Assembly (NCBI GenBank): GCA_900315595.1
Contig: OMZQ01000001.1
Location: forward strand, 1 to 64,000
DNA: 64,000 nt
Origin: an uncultured Eubacteriales bacterium
Lineage (GTDB): Bacteria > Bacillota > Clostridia > Oscillospirales > Oscillospiraceae
Reading direction: 5' to 3'
Positions 15,072 to 24,467 of the stretch are shown here, in pieces. Below the pieces are notes generated by a model. It was not told the origin of the DNA and ran no database searches. It saw nothing but the letters and a program-made list of their open reading frames with translations. Made by a program: the position numbers and the translations under genes. Each line of letters starts with the position of its first letter. Position 1 is the first letter of the stretch.

Positions 15072-16219
15072 TTTGTATTCCTCTTTTCAAGTTGCTGTAT
15101 AATGATCGCCGCGCAGCGAACGGAGGCGTTTCCGTCCTCGCAGAACTCGTTGGCCCGAGAGAACTCCGCCCAGGCCGGGCTCGTCCAGAGCGGCTGGAGA
15201 TCGGTCAGGATCTGCTCCAGCTCCTCGTTGCTCCGGGCCAGCGGGAAGGGCAGAGAATCCAGCGGGAAGTAGAAATCCCGATCCTTCCGATAGGCCTCGA
15301 TGTCCGTGGCGAACTGGACGATGGGTTTGCCGGTCAGGGCGTAGTCAAACATGGAGGAGGAGTAGTCGGTAATCAGAAGATCAGCCGCGCAGAGCAGCTC
15401 CATCATATCCGGGTACTCGGTGGCGTCGAGGACCGTCTTTCCGTCATAGGCAAACAGATCGGCGGACTTGGACGCAACGTTCGGGTGCAGACGGATCAGA
15501 ACCGTCCATTCGCCCTTAAAGTTTTCGGCTGCCTTGCGGCGAACCAGCTCGGCGTCAAGTCCGTAGGCGTCCGTATTATGATCCCTGCGGAAGGTCGGCG
15601 CATAGAGGGCAAGCTTGCGATCCTCCGGCAGGCCGAGGGCCTTGCAGACCTTGGCGCGGATGGGTCCGCGGTCCTGATAGAGAACGTCGTTACGCGGTGT
15701 GCCGGTGTTCAGGACAGGGCCGTGATACCAGAATTTCTCGCGGTATAGCTTTGACATAAAGCCGCTGCCGGAGATATAGAGATCGCACATCGCGGAATCA
15801 CGCTTGCAGGCCTCTACGTATACCGGCTCCAGCGTGGCAGCAGCGTCCTGCTCGATCTGCTTGAGCGCGAAGCCATGCCAGGTTTGCAGATAGAACTGTC
15901 CCTTCCGCTTGACGGCCTCATACTTGCGGCAGTTGTCCACCCAGACAGCGGCGGTGGCAAGAGCCTTGAGACGCTGAAAGCCGGTGAAGGGTACGGCGCG
16001 AACGCCTTCCGGCAGAGACTTCGCCGCAGCTTCATCCTTGCAGAGCCAGACCAAATCCAGGTCCTTGCCGCTTTTTCGGAGGACCTCGCAGATGGCTTTC
16101 GGGCTGTCGGAGTAGCCGCGTCCGTTCATGCTCGAGAAGACGATCCGGTTTTTATGAATCGGAGCCAGCTTCAGGGCGGTCCAGACACAGCGGGAGGCGA
16201 GCTTACGGAGTTTGGACAT
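15068..16219 (-). CDS. CDP-glycerol glycerophosphotransferase (TagB/TagF family)
   Basis: A 383-residue enzyme of the TagB/TagF family, which transfers glycerol phosphate units from CDP-glycerol at the cytoplasmic membrane face. Marks: [24 protein letters not shown] (positions about 93-116), [16 protein letters not shown], and the C-terminal [17 protein letters not shown] with the nucleotide-binding region. AAGGAGG precedes ATG 16219. At 383 residues it is a single catalytic domain; whether it primes or polymerises cannot be told. Confidence 0.9.
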   Translation of the reverse strand: MSKLRKLASRCVWTALKLAPIHKNRIVFSSMNGRGYSDSPKAICEVLRKSGKDLDLVWLCKDEAAAKSLPEGVRAVPFTGFQRLKALATAAVWVDNCRKYEAVKRKGQFYLQTWHGFALKQIEQDAAATLEPVYVEACKRDSAMCDLYISGSGFMSKLYREKFWYHGPVLNTGTPRNDVLYQDRGPIRAKVCKALGLPEDRKLALYAPTFRRDHNTDAYGLDAELVRRKAAENFKGEWTVLIRLHPNVASKSADLFAYDGKTVLDATEYPDMMELLCAADLLITDYSSSMFDYALTGKPIVQFATDIEAYRKDRDFYFPLDSLPFPLARSNEELEQILTDLQPLWTSPAWAEFSRANEFCEDGNASVRCAAIIIQQLEKRNTK

Positions 16220-17492
16220 TGGTTCCTCCTTTCAGACGGTCGCGGTGACGGTAGATGACGCACAGGCGGTAGCAGAAGATCAGCAGCTCTGCCACGGACA
16301 TGGCTGCGCCGAGGGTAATCATGTTGAGATTACCGGTCAGGTAGAGCACGGCGAGATTGATGACATGGATGACGGAACCGAAGATCGTGGAGTTGTTTGC
16401 GTGCTTGGCAAGCCCCATCGAGGAGAGCATCGGGAAGCCGCAGATATAGCTGGGCAAAGTGATCACGGCAGCGGGCAGCATCACACGAAGGACGTCGCCG
16501 GTGGGTCGGAATCCCTTGCCGAAGGCAAAGGCGCAAAGCGGGTGAGCAAACACGAAGATCACGGCGCAGAAGACGATGATGATCGGCTCCAAAATGAGCA
16601 GGACCTTTTTGACCAGGCGATAGTCGTGATGCTTGACCATGTAGGGATAGAGGCTGTCAGAGATGGGCGTCAGCGCCTGGCGTCCGGTGCTGATCAGCTT
16701 ATCGGACGAAGTGTAATAGCTGCGCACCGGACTCCCCTTTGGCGCAACGGAATCGAGGATGACCGTATTGAGGGCGGAATAGGCGGTCGTGGCAAAGCGG
16801 GAGAAAAAGAAGAACGAGGACTGCTTCATCCGCAGCCAGACGTCAGCGCCGCGAACGAAGCAAAACTGCACGCCTAGGCGCTTCTTCGCGTCAATGAGGC
16901 AGGCAACGATCGCCACGAGGTTGCCGACGGCAGTCAGCGCAGGAATGACCCAGATATCCTTCGGTCCCTTAAGGAAGAGGAAAATGCCGGCAGTGGAAAA
17001 TGCGCGGATCAGAACGGTGCGGATCGTGATGGCGGACATCTTTTCCAGACCGCGGTAGAGATAGTCCGGCAGCAGCGCATTGATCGCCGTGCCGAGCAGG
17101 AATAGGCTGTAGAAGCCAAACATCCCCCTCCAGGCAGGCAGGACCTGACAGAGCACAAAGAGCACGACCCAGGATATGGCGACCAACATCAGCTTGCAGG
17201 CGGTGACAGAGGTCAGAACGGTGTTCAGCCGCGCCTTGTCGGTGCGGTTGCGGGAGACCTCATCCGTTGCAGAGAGCAGGAAGCCGAAGTCGATGAAAAG
17301 CTGGAAATAGACCATGATGGCCATGGCGACGCCGATCGTGCCGTAGGTGGAGGTGCCAAGAATCCGCGTCTCATAGGGAACGACGATCAGCGAGAGCAGA
17401 TATTGCGAGAAGGTCAGCACATAGAGCATGAGGGTGTTCCAGGCGAGAACGCCCTCTTTCCTTCGAAAGAGCTGTTTGAATTTGGAGATCAC
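16203..17492 (-). CDS. Polysaccharide flippase (Wzx/MOP family)
   Basis: A 429-residue membrane protein with about 12-14 helices. The N-terminal region (WNTLMLYVLTFSQYLLSLIVVPYETRILG) is characteristic of the polysaccharide flippase branch of the MOP superfamily, which moves lipid-linked repeat units across the membrane. GTG start at 17492; it overlaps the downstream transferase by 17 bases. Confidence 0.9.
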   Translation of the reverse strand: MISKFKQLFRRKEGVLAWNTLMLYVLTFSQYLLSLIVVPYETRILGTSTYGTIGVAMAIMVYFQLFIDFGFLLSATDEVSRNRTDKARLNTVLTSVTACKLMLVAISWVVLFVLCQVLPAWRGMFGFYSLFLLGTAINALLPDYLYRGLEKMSAITIRTVLIRAFSTAGIFLFLKGPKDIWVIPALTAVGNLVAIVACLIDAKKRLGVQFCFVRGADVWLRMKQSSFFFFSRFATTAYSALNTVILDSVAPKGSPVRSYYTSSDKLISTGRQALTPISDSLYPYMVKHHDYRLVKKVLLILEPIIIVFCAVIFVFAHPLCAFAFGKGFRPTGDVLRVMLPAAVITLPSYICGFPMLSSMGLAKHANNSTIFGSVIHVINLAVLYLTGNLNMITLGAAMSVAELLIFCYRLCVIYRHRDRLKGGTNVQTP

Positions 17493-17498
17493 GGCAGA

Positions 17499-18488
17499 TT
17501 AGCCTTTCCTTTTGATAAGTTTGACCAGTCGGAAGAGATTACGGGCGAAGGTATATCGCTCCTCCTCCAGCAGCTTGAGCAGATAGAGCTTTTTCCTGCC
17601 CAGACGGGACAGGAGCGCGCAGCTTCGGTAGTCGGGGTAGGTCTTCTGCACGTAGCCGAGGAACTGGGGCAGATAATCCGCCTTCGGGTCGGCGATCAGC
17701 ACGCGCCTTGCCGCGTCCAGGACGGAATCAACGGCCAGAAAGCACAGCCAGGGGCGGTAGCGTTCGAAGGCCTCGACCGAAACAAAGTGGCTGCGGACGG
17801 TCTCTAAAGCGTTGATAATCTCTAAATTTCGGCGCAGGTTCGAGCTGCGCATGATAGAGCCGCCGCGAAGCAGGTAAACGTAGAAGGAGTCCTCCAGTTG
17901 GACGATAGATCCGGCCTTTTGCAGAAGCTTCGGTGTGGTGCAGAGATCTTCATACCAGACCCTGGGCGGGAATTCGACGTTTTCAAACAGAGAACGGCGG
18001 ACGATGCGGTTGCAGGCCATCGGCGGATCAAGCAGAAGATCCGGGCATTGGTTGAGCGTTTGAGGCTCGCCGGACAGGAGCGAAAAGCGCGGCTCAGCAG
18101 GGCGGGAGTCGCCGTTTTCCTTGAGGTAGCGAAAACTGAATATGTACATGTCCGCGTGTGTTTCGTCGATCCTTCGGTTCAGAACCTCAAGCGTATTCGG
18201 CTCGATCGTGTCGTCACTGTCTACAAAGAAGACGTACTCCCCTTCTGCGTGGCGCAGGCCTTTATTTCTGGCCGCACCGAGGCCGCCGTTGGACTGGTGA
18301 TAGACGCGGATGAGATCCGGATGGGCAGCCGCAAGCTCGTCACAGAGAGCGGGACACTTCCCGTCCGTGGAGCCGTCGTCCACCAGGATGATCTCAAAAC
18401 TGTCACAACGCTGGATCAGAAGCGAGTTCACACACTTGGACAGATAATCCGCCACGTTATAGACGGGAACGATGATGCTGAATCTCAT
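17499..18488 (-). CDS. Glycosyltransferase family 2
   Basis: A 329-residue GT-A enzyme. SIIVPVYNVADYLSKCVNS opens the nucleotide-binding fold, then ILVDDGSTDGK, NGGLGAARNKGL and the metal-binding FVDSDDTIEP (about 90-99). RBS AAAGGAT before ATG 18488. A paralogue lies directly upstream in the operon. Donor and acceptor sugars are unknown. Confidence 0.9.
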   Translation of the reverse strand: MRFSIIVPVYNVADYLSKCVNSLLIQRCDSFEIILVDDGSTDGKCPALCDELAAAHPDLIRVYHQSNGGLGAARNKGLRHAEGEYVFFVDSDDTIEPNTLEVLNRRIDETHADMYIFSFRYLKENGDSRPAEPRFSLLSGEPQTLNQCPDLLLDPPMACNRIVRRSLFENVEFPPRVWYEDLCTTPKLLQKAGSIVQLEDSFYVYLLRGGSIMRSSNLRRNLEIINALETVRSHFVSVEAFERYRPWLCFLAVDSVLDAARRVLIADPKADYLPQFLGYVQKTYPDYRSCALLSRLGRKKLYLLKLLEEERYTFARNLFRLVKLIKRKG

Positions 18489-18491
18489 GTT

Positions 18492-19463
18492 CTATCCTTT
18501 CATTGCAAAAAGCTGCTTCAAAATCCGATACCGACGATGCTCCACCAGAGCAAGGGCCAGACGCTTGGCCCGGGTAAGACGCTTGCGGTAGGGATTATGT
18601 TTCCAATCCGGGAAGGTCTTCGCCGTGTAATCCGCGAACTCCCGCAGAAGCGGGGATTTCGGGTCCACGCGGGCCACGCGCACGGAGGCGGCAAGCAGGA
18701 CGTTTTCCACCGTCATCGCGCAGAGCTCGTCGCGGTAGGCGTCAAATAAATTCTGCCTGCGGTACCAGTTTAAAACGTCATCCAGCGCTTCCAGAATCTC
18801 ACGGTTCCGTTCCATGTTCCGGTTGTTCATAATAGAGCCCTGTCGGGTGAGATAGTTGTAGAGATGATCCGGCAGAACGCGGATCCCGTCGGCCAACGGA
18901 AGCAGCTTGGCTGTGGTGCGGATATCCTCATACCAGACACGAGAGGGAAAGAGGACGCCGGATTCGGTGAAAAGGCTGCGGTGCCACAGGCGGAGCCAGG
19001 CGGACGGCAGACTGAGCAGATAGTCCTTCCGATCCGAAAGGCGGAAGGGCGATGCCGCAGCGTCAAAACCGCAGCTCTGGGGGCGGGGCGGATTCACGCC
19101 GTCATCTGCGCAGAACTGGAAGCCGATCACCTGCGCGCCGCCCAGCCGGATCGCTTCCTTGAGCACGCCGAGACTCTCCGGGGCAATGGTATCGTCGCTG
19201 TCGATGAAGAACAGCCACTCCCCTTTTGCGTTTGCCACGCCTGTATTTCTGGCCGCGCCGAGGCCGCCGTTGTCCTGATGGATGACACGGATCAGATCCG
19301 GGTGGGCTTGGGCATAACGGTCGCAAATTGCGCCGGAGTCGTCCGGCGAACCGTCGTCTACGAGGATGATCTCGCAATCCGACGTATCATTGGCGAGGAT
19401 GGAGTCCAGACAGCCGGGCAAATAGTCTCTGACCTTATAGACCGGGACGACAATGCTGATCAT
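18492..19463 (-). CDS. Glycosyltransferase family 2 (paralogue)
   Basis: A 323-residue GT-A enzyme very similar in plan to the next gene: SIVVPVYKVRDYLPGCLDS, ILVDDGSPDDSG, NGGLGAARNTGV and FIDSDDTIAP. Strong CGGAGGTG before ATG 19463. The two share matching C-terminal features (VWYEDIRTTAKLL here, VWYEDLCTTPKLL there), so they arose by duplication and probably add successive sugars of one repeat unit. Confidence 0.9.
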   Translation of the reverse strand: MISIVVPVYKVRDYLPGCLDSILANDTSDCEIILVDDGSPDDSGAICDRYAQAHPDLIRVIHQDNGGLGAARNTGVANAKGEWLFFIDSDDTIAPESLGVLKEAIRLGGAQVIGFQFCADDGVNPPRPQSCGFDAAASPFRLSDRKDYLLSLPSAWLRLWHRSLFTESGVLFPSRVWYEDIRTTAKLLPLADGIRVLPDHLYNYLTRQGSIMNNRNMERNREILEALDDVLNWYRRQNLFDAYRDELCAMTVENVLLAASVRVARVDPKSPLLREFADYTAKTFPDWKHNPYRKRLTRAKRLALALVEHRRYRILKQLFAMKG

Positions 19464-19482
19464 AACGCACCTCCGAGGGTAA

Positions 19483-20949
19483 TCATCTGCCGGCTTTGTC
19501 TGCCGACCGGGAAAGGGTTAGATGCCGCAGCCCGGCAAGCACAGCGGCAACGTAGACAAGGCCGTTGGTCTGACGAAGCAGGGCGGAAGTAAAAACAGAC
19601 GTGACGAGAACGAAGCAGAAGGCACCTGCAAAGCCGACCCATTCCGGCCGAAAAACGGTTTTCGGATCGCGGATCAGGACAAACAGAGCCTGTAGCCCGA
19701 TGTAGAGCAGGGTCCCGCCGATCAGAATCAGCAGGAAGAGCCCACCGGAGAAAAACAGTCCGTGAAAGTCGTTTTCTACGGAGTAGACCTCATCCATGTC
19801 GATCCAATCATCCAGATAGAAATCGTAGAACTGGGTCTGCTGGCGCATCCGCGAGACCTCCAGACCGAACAGTCGCGACGGAACGCCGTTTTCCTGCATC
19901 AATAGCTCGTTAAAGACGATCTTCATCTTCCGGGAGCCGAATATCTCGCTTTGGTCCAGAGAATCATCGTATTGCTCGCGCACCGTCTCAAGACCGAAGC
20001 GATCCACGAGACCCTGTAAGCCGTATCGGTAGGCGGCTGCAAGGGCACGGGGGTCGTCGGTCCGCCTGGCGTCGGCGGGAACGCCGTACGGGGCGACGGC
20101 GGCAGCGATCCGCTCCTGCTTGACGGCAGCATTTTGCGCGGTAAGCTCCTGTGATTTTGCCATGGGAGAGAGCGGATACAACGCCGTGAACAACAGAGCG
20201 ATCAGAAGGACCGACAGAGCCGAGGGAAACAGCCTGCGGTCAGAGAGCAGCAGACAGATAAACAGTGCGGCGCCGATGGCAGGAATTGCCGCAAAGGAAA
20301 TACGGGTGCCAAGAGAATAGAGCATGCCGAAGCAGATCAGCCCCGCACAGAGCATCGGCAGGGGTTTTCCGGGAAACCGGACGCAGACTGCGGTCAGAGC
20401 GATCACCGAAAGGACACAGAGGATCGCGCACTGCCCGTTGGGCCAGAGGAACCAGCCGAGCACGCCCGTCTGCTTGCCAGAATAGGTATGCGGGTCCGTG
20501 CCGGTCAGCGTGCTGATCAGCATGACGCAGCCGATCAGGAGCAGATTCGCCAGCAGGCCGCGCTTGAGCGCGAGAAAAACACGCGGGTTTTCCTCAATCG
20601 CGCAGATGAAGGAAAGTACGAGCGGAAGAAGCATGAGCGCACGAAGCTGCTCCTTGATATCTTCAAGGAGGTTCAGGACGCCGGGACGCGAAATCGCCCA
20701 GAAATGCCCTGCAAAATAGGCGAGCATCACAACCGCCAGCAGTATGAAGCGTTTCTTACGCCGGCTGACGATCACAACTGCCAGAATAAACACCAGAAAG
20801 CAGAAGAAACGAAGGACAGGCAACAGGGCGTCCGGAAGCTGTAAATCCGTCTGCCCAAAGCCCAGTACGTCCAGGCACGGCTGGAGTACCAGAAGCAGAA
20901 ACGTTAACAGCGGAAGCCGGCTGCGGAGCTTATCCTGCGACTTTTGCAT
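19483..20949 (-). CDS. O-antigen ligase/polymerase-like membrane protein
   Basis: A 488-residue protein starting at ATG 20949, four bases after the preceding stop; upstream in-frame starts fall inside that gene. About ten hydrophobic helices surround a large periplasm-facing loop (about 290-400), the layout of Wzy polymerases and WaaL-type ligases. The short motif SLGTRISFAA and the late YSVENDFHG are shared with the upstream paralogue. It probably polymerises the polymer repeat units or ligates them. Confidence 0.8.
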   Translation of the reverse strand: MQKSQDKLRSRLPLLTFLLLVLQPCLDVLGFGQTDLQLPDALLPVLRFFCFLVFILAVVIVSRRKKRFILLAVVMLAYFAGHFWAISRPGVLNLLEDIKEQLRALMLLPLVLSFICAIEENPRVFLALKRGLLANLLLIGCVMLISTLTGTDPHTYSGKQTGVLGWFLWPNGQCAILCVLSVIALTAVCVRFPGKPLPMLCAGLICFGMLYSLGTRISFAAIPAIGAALFICLLLSDRRLFPSALSVLLIALLFTALYPLSPMAKSQELTAQNAAVKQERIAAAVAPYGVPADARRTDDPRALAAAYRYGLQGLVDRFGLETVREQYDDSLDQSEIFGSRKMKIVFNELLMQENGVPSRLFGLEVSRMRQQTQFYDFYLDDWIDMDEVYSVENDFHGLFFSGGLFLLILIGGTLLYIGLQALFVLIRDPKTVFRPEWVGFAGAFCFVLVTSVFTSALLRQTNGLVYVAAVLAGLRHLTLSRSADKAGR

Positions 20950-20953
20950 CAGC

Positions 20954-22513
20954 TCACTTCTCCGCATCTTTGGCGACTTCCTTCCGAGACAGATACCACA
21001 GGCAAGCAAGCACCAGGCCCAGATAAACCGAGGCATTATTGCGGCGGAGCACCGAAACCGTGAAGTAGGCATGCAGCAGACTGAAAACGTACGCGCCGAC
21101 AAAGGCGATCATATCGACTGTGAAATAGGTCCGGAAATCGCGAATCACCCGCAGCAGAGCCCGTACGCCGAAATAGAGGAGGAATACAAGCATCAGGGCC
21201 AGTCCAACAATGCCCAGCAGGAAGTAGATGCCGTGGAAGTCGTTTTCGACGTCGAAAATTTGATATCCATCCTCCCACTTGCCAGTTTCCTCGTTCTTCA
21301 CGCCGTTTTTTACAAATTCCCGCATATCCAGAAGGTTCAGACCGAACAGATGCTGCATCACAGAGCCGTCCTCCATCAGCAGCTCGCAGAAGGAGAGCTT
21401 TTCGATGCGCCAGTCTCCCAGGATGGCAGCGTCGAGCGTGTAATCGTATTTTTCCATCACCCGGTCATATCCGAAGCGCTGAACCATTCCACTCAAGTAG
21501 CCGCGGTAGATTTTCCGCATTTTTTTCCAATCATTGGCGACCATCTTGGGTGCTTCCGGATCAGTGGGAGTCACGTTCTCCCCGGTTTCGCCGATGTCGG
21601 CTGTCTCCGTGGGGATCTCGGCGTCATCCGGGAGGATCACGATGTGTTGCTTTTCGATCCCCTGTTCATTTTTCTCATTCATCTGCACCACTGCATTCAT
21701 TCGCCGGGCCGTAGGGGAAAGCGGATAGGCGCAGGTAAAGGCCACGGTAACCAGGAAGATCGCCAGCGCCTGCTTCCAGCGGTGATGATCAACCAACATC
21801 AGGCAAACACTGACGCCAACGCCGGAGGCTACCATGGCCGCGAAGGTCAGACGAGTACCGAAGAAGTACAGCGTAACCTCTGCCGCCACGGTGAACAGCG
21901 CAGCGGCAAGCGGCTTCCCTGGCCAGCGTTGGATTGCCCAGCAGATTACGATGGGGGCGGCGATGGACAAAATAGCGCTCTGGCTGTTGGCCCAGTAGAA
22001 CCAGCCCAAAACGCCGATGTGCTCATGGCGGTAGGTCTCCCGGTCGGTGCCCGTCAGCACGCTGACGACCTCGACCAGAACGATCAAAAGGAGATTGATC
22101 AGGATTCCCTTCTTCACCGCCTGGAAAGCTTCATCCCCTCCTTTGGTGAGAAAGGTGCAGAAGCAAAGCACAGTCAAAGGCATCAGGTAAATGCGAACGA
22201 GATTCGTCAGATCCGTGACCGGCTCCGTATATCCTCCCGGCAGATTGGAAACAACGTGCAGCGCAGTCAGAGCGAGCAGGATGCCGACAGTCAAAAAGTA
22301 GCAGCGTTTTCTGTCAGAAAGCAGGAAGCCCAACAGAACAGAGCCGATCAGCAGCAGCATCCGGAGGATCATGGTCACGGTGTTGGAGAGGCCAAGCATA
22401 AGCTGCCAGTATCCGGCAACGTCAAGAAGCGGCTGGATCACGCAGTAGATCAATATAAACAGCGGAATATGCGGCAGAAGCTTCGCCTTCCATGCCTGTT
22501 TTGTCTCTGTCAT
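20954..22513 (-). CDS. O-antigen ligase/polymerase-like membrane protein (paralogue)
   Basis: A 519-residue protein and the first gene of the operon. ATG 22513 is chosen over an earlier frame start because AGAGG precedes it. It has about ten helices and a long extracellular loop (about 275-425), with FFGTRLTFAAM and FDVENDFHGIYF matching the next gene. Having two tandem members suggests one polymerase and one ligase, or two acceptors. Confidence 0.8.
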   Translation of the reverse strand: MTETKQAWKAKLLPHIPLFILIYCVIQPLLDVAGYWQLMLGLSNTVTMILRMLLLIGSVLLGFLLSDRKRCYFLTVGILLALTALHVVSNLPGGYTEPVTDLTNLVRIYLMPLTVLCFCTFLTKGGDEAFQAVKKGILINLLLIVLVEVVSVLTGTDRETYRHEHIGVLGWFYWANSQSAILSIAAPIVICWAIQRWPGKPLAAALFTVAAEVTLYFFGTRLTFAAMVASGVGVSVCLMLVDHHRWKQALAIFLVTVAFTCAYPLSPTARRMNAVVQMNEKNEQGIEKQHIVILPDDAEIPTETADIGETGENVTPTDPEAPKMVANDWKKMRKIYRGYLSGMVQRFGYDRVMEKYDYTLDAAILGDWRIEKLSFCELLMEDGSVMQHLFGLNLLDMREFVKNGVKNEETGKWEDGYQIFDVENDFHGIYFLLGIVGLALMLVFLLYFGVRALLRVIRDFRTYFTVDMIAFVGAYVFSLLHAYFTVSVLRRNNASVYLGLVLACLWYLSRKEVAKDAEK

Positions 22514-22581
22514 AGTTAACAACCTCTTTGATACAGTATCGAGAAGCATACAGAAAACTGCATATTGTCTTTATCTTACCC

Positions 22582-22610
22582 AGTATAACATAACTGCCGG
22601 TTTTTGTCCA
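22582..22610 (-). promoter_or_regulatory. Promoter of the surface-polymer operon
   Basis: Minus-strand TGGACA (22605-22610), a 17-base spacer and TATACT (22582-22587), about 60 bases before the first gene of the operon. No later strong promoter is obvious before 13861, and genes overlap or nearly touch, so one transcript of about 8.7 kb is likely. Confidence 0.6.
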
Positions 22611-22686
22611 GAATAATCCGCGATATTTCCTTGAAAGACAGGAATAAACGGCAACGTTCAGCGCTCAACTCGCAGGGCGTTCCGGT

Positions 22687-23832
22687 TCAGTATGAAAGCT
22701 CCCGCAGAAGCGCTGCCCGCAGAGATTCGTAACGCTCCTGCTTTTCAGGCATGGCAAAGTGCTGTTCCCTGGTTTGAATGGGATTCGTTGGGCGATAGTC
22801 CAGAGCTTTTCCGCGGAATTGCTCGCTGGTCAGGTCCAGGATGCAGCCGTCCACCACGTTGTAGCAGTGGAAATATCCGTTCTCCAGCGGAACGCCGCGA
22901 ACGATCCCACCGAACAGGTCCTGGACCAGGAAGGACGTGATGGAGCACTGGCCGAGGGTGGGATTTTCCGGACTCCAACGCTTGCGCATTCGGGAGGCGC
23001 AGGTCTCGGAGGACCAGCAACGAAGCAAAACGCGGTACAGGTCGCGCGGCGTACGAATCGTTGGGAAAACAGTTTTCCGATCGGGCTGCTCGCCGTCGGC
23101 GCCGTAGAAGCCAAGCCGGTCCGTATCCGGCGCGGCGGCGCGGACGAGGGCGTTTGCGATCCGAAGACCCCGGTCGTCCGCGCGGAAGCTGTGCTCCGGG
23201 TGCCATTGGACGCCCCAGACGAAGGGTTGTTCGGGCATCCAGAAGGCCTCGATCAGACCGTCGGTGGAAATCGCCATCGGGCGCAGGACCGGGGCAAGGT
23301 CGCGGATGGCCTGGTGGTGGCGGCTGTTGACCGGGATCGCTTCCTCGTCCAGGAGCGCGGCAAGCGGCGTTTCCGGCAGGACCGTGACCCGGTGGGCTTC
23401 TGCATCATAGGGCTTTTGCATGGAATGACAGACCTCTGACGGACGTTCGCTCGGAAGGTCCTGCCATAAGGTTCCGCCGAGCGCAGCGTTCAAAAGCTGG
23501 AGACCGCGGCAAACGCCTAAAACCGGGAGCTTCCGGTTCAGAGCCGTTTTCAGAAAGAGCAGCTCTGAAGCGTCGCGTTCCGGAACGACCGCCCCGCACG
23601 AGTCGGCACGGCTGGCTCCGTAGAGCGCAGGATCAACGTCCTGACCGCCGGTCAGAAGCAGCCCGTCCACGCGATTAAGCACGTCATCGGCTTCTGTCCG
23701 GGTCTTAACGGGAGGAAGAATGATCGGAACCGCTCCGGCGGCGCGGAGCAGGTCCATATAACCCGGGAGCATCCAAAAGGATTCTCTTTCGACGTCATAA
23801 AGCGGCGTCAGACCGATCGTAGGTTTTCTCAT
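22687..23832 (-). CDS. Fusion of class-I glutamine amidotransferase-like peptidase C26 and YunG-like domain
   Basis: A 381-residue protein starting at ATG 23832. Residues 1-235 are a gamma-glutamyl hydrolase/PuuD-type C26 domain: LLTGGQDVDPALYG, nucleophile Cys108 in VLGVCRGLQLLN, and His211/Glu213 in VQWHPEHS. Residues about 262-381 resemble the YunG family: WSPENPTLGQCSITSFLVQD with Cys296, GYFHCYN with His322, and ILDLTSEQF. C26 enzymes cleave gamma-glutamyl amides; YunG is uncharacterised. This pairing is not one I know. The gene starts 5 bases after the LUD gene stop, so it is probably cotranscribed. Weak ribosome site. Confidence 0.8.
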   Translation of the reverse strand: MRKPTIGLTPLYDVERESFWMLPGYMDLLRAAGAVPIILPPVKTRTEADDVLNRVDGLLLTGGQDVDPALYGASRADSCGAVVPERDASELLFLKTALNRKLPVLGVCRGLQLLNAALGGTLWQDLPSERPSEVCHSMQKPYDAEAHRVTVLPETPLAALLDEEAIPVNSRHHQAIRDLAPVLRPMAISTDGLIEAFWMPEQPFVWGVQWHPEHSFRADDRGLRIANALVRAAAPDTDRLGFYGADGEQPDRKTVFPTIRTPRDLYRVLLRCWSSETCASRMRKRWSPENPTLGQCSITSFLVQDLFGGIVRGVPLENGYFHCYNVVDGCILDLTSEQFRGKALDYRPTNPIQTREQHFAMPEKQERYESLRAALLRELSY

Positions 23833-23837
23833 AGCGT

Positions 23838-24467
23838 TCAGAACCCCAAAGCGTCGTTGACCAGAATCACGTGGATTCGGCCTGCGTGACGGGAATAGCG
23901 AGTGATCAAAAACTGACAGCAGATCGTATCCGGGGATTTGCAGTTCATGCAAGCGCCGGTTTTGGCACAGGGCGTGGACAGGCCGAAGCGCTGGGCGTTG
24001 ACCGGCGCAGCCACGTTTCTGGCACGCTTCATCGCAGTGTCCGTATCCGGGCAGACCTTGTTCATGCCGACGATCATCACGACCTTCTTCGGCCCCTGGG
24101 CGATCATGGAAACGCGATTGGCATTTCCGTCGATGTTCACCAGAACGCCGTCCTCGGAGATCGCGTTCGTGCCGGAGAGGAAAACGTCTGCGTCGTAACC
24201 GGCCAGCAGGACGGCGCGGGGATCGGGCGCACCGGTTCGGTCGATAAAACGGTAGTTGCCGTGCTTGACTGCATCCACCAGGCCGATTTCGGCGGCGGAC
24301 GCTGCGCCGCCCATCGTGACGGTGGCTCCCTCGGGGATCAATGACAGGGCGAGCGCAAGAGCTTCCTCCTTCGTCTCGGCATAGTAGCCGGACATGTTGC
24401 GGGATTCCAGACCCTTGATGACCTTTTGGGCCAACAGCGCGTTGCGTTTTGCAATCATTTCATTCAT
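23838..24467 (-). CDS. LUD-domain protein (LutC-like)
   Basis: A 209-residue protein of the LUD/DUF162 family. ATG 24467 has AAGGAAG upstream. Marks: IPEGATVTMGGAASAAEIGL, FLSGTNAISEDGVLVNIDGNANRVS, and MNKVCPDTDTAMKRARNVAAPVNA with a Cys-containing C-terminus (CAKTGACMNCKSPDTICC), which may bind a metal or cluster. LutC relatives act in lactate utilisation, but single LUD proteins like this one are functionally undefined. It overlaps the DUF523 gene by 8 bases. Confidence 0.85.
   Translation of the reverse strand: MNEMIAKRNALLAQKVIKGLESRNMSGYYAETKEEALALALSLIPEGATVTMGGAASAAEIGLVDAVKHGNYRFIDRTGAPDPRAVLLAGYDADVFLSGTNAISEDGVLVNIDGNANRVSMIAQGPKKVVMIVGMNKVCPDTDTAMKRARNVAAPVNAQRFGLSTPCAKTGACMNCKSPDTICCQFLITRYSRHAGRIHVILVNDALGF

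Noticed and set aside
20744..22519. A 591-codon open frame antisense to the ligase-like gene
   Set aside because: No start signal, and a His/Gln-rich composition typical of the complement of membrane-protein codons.
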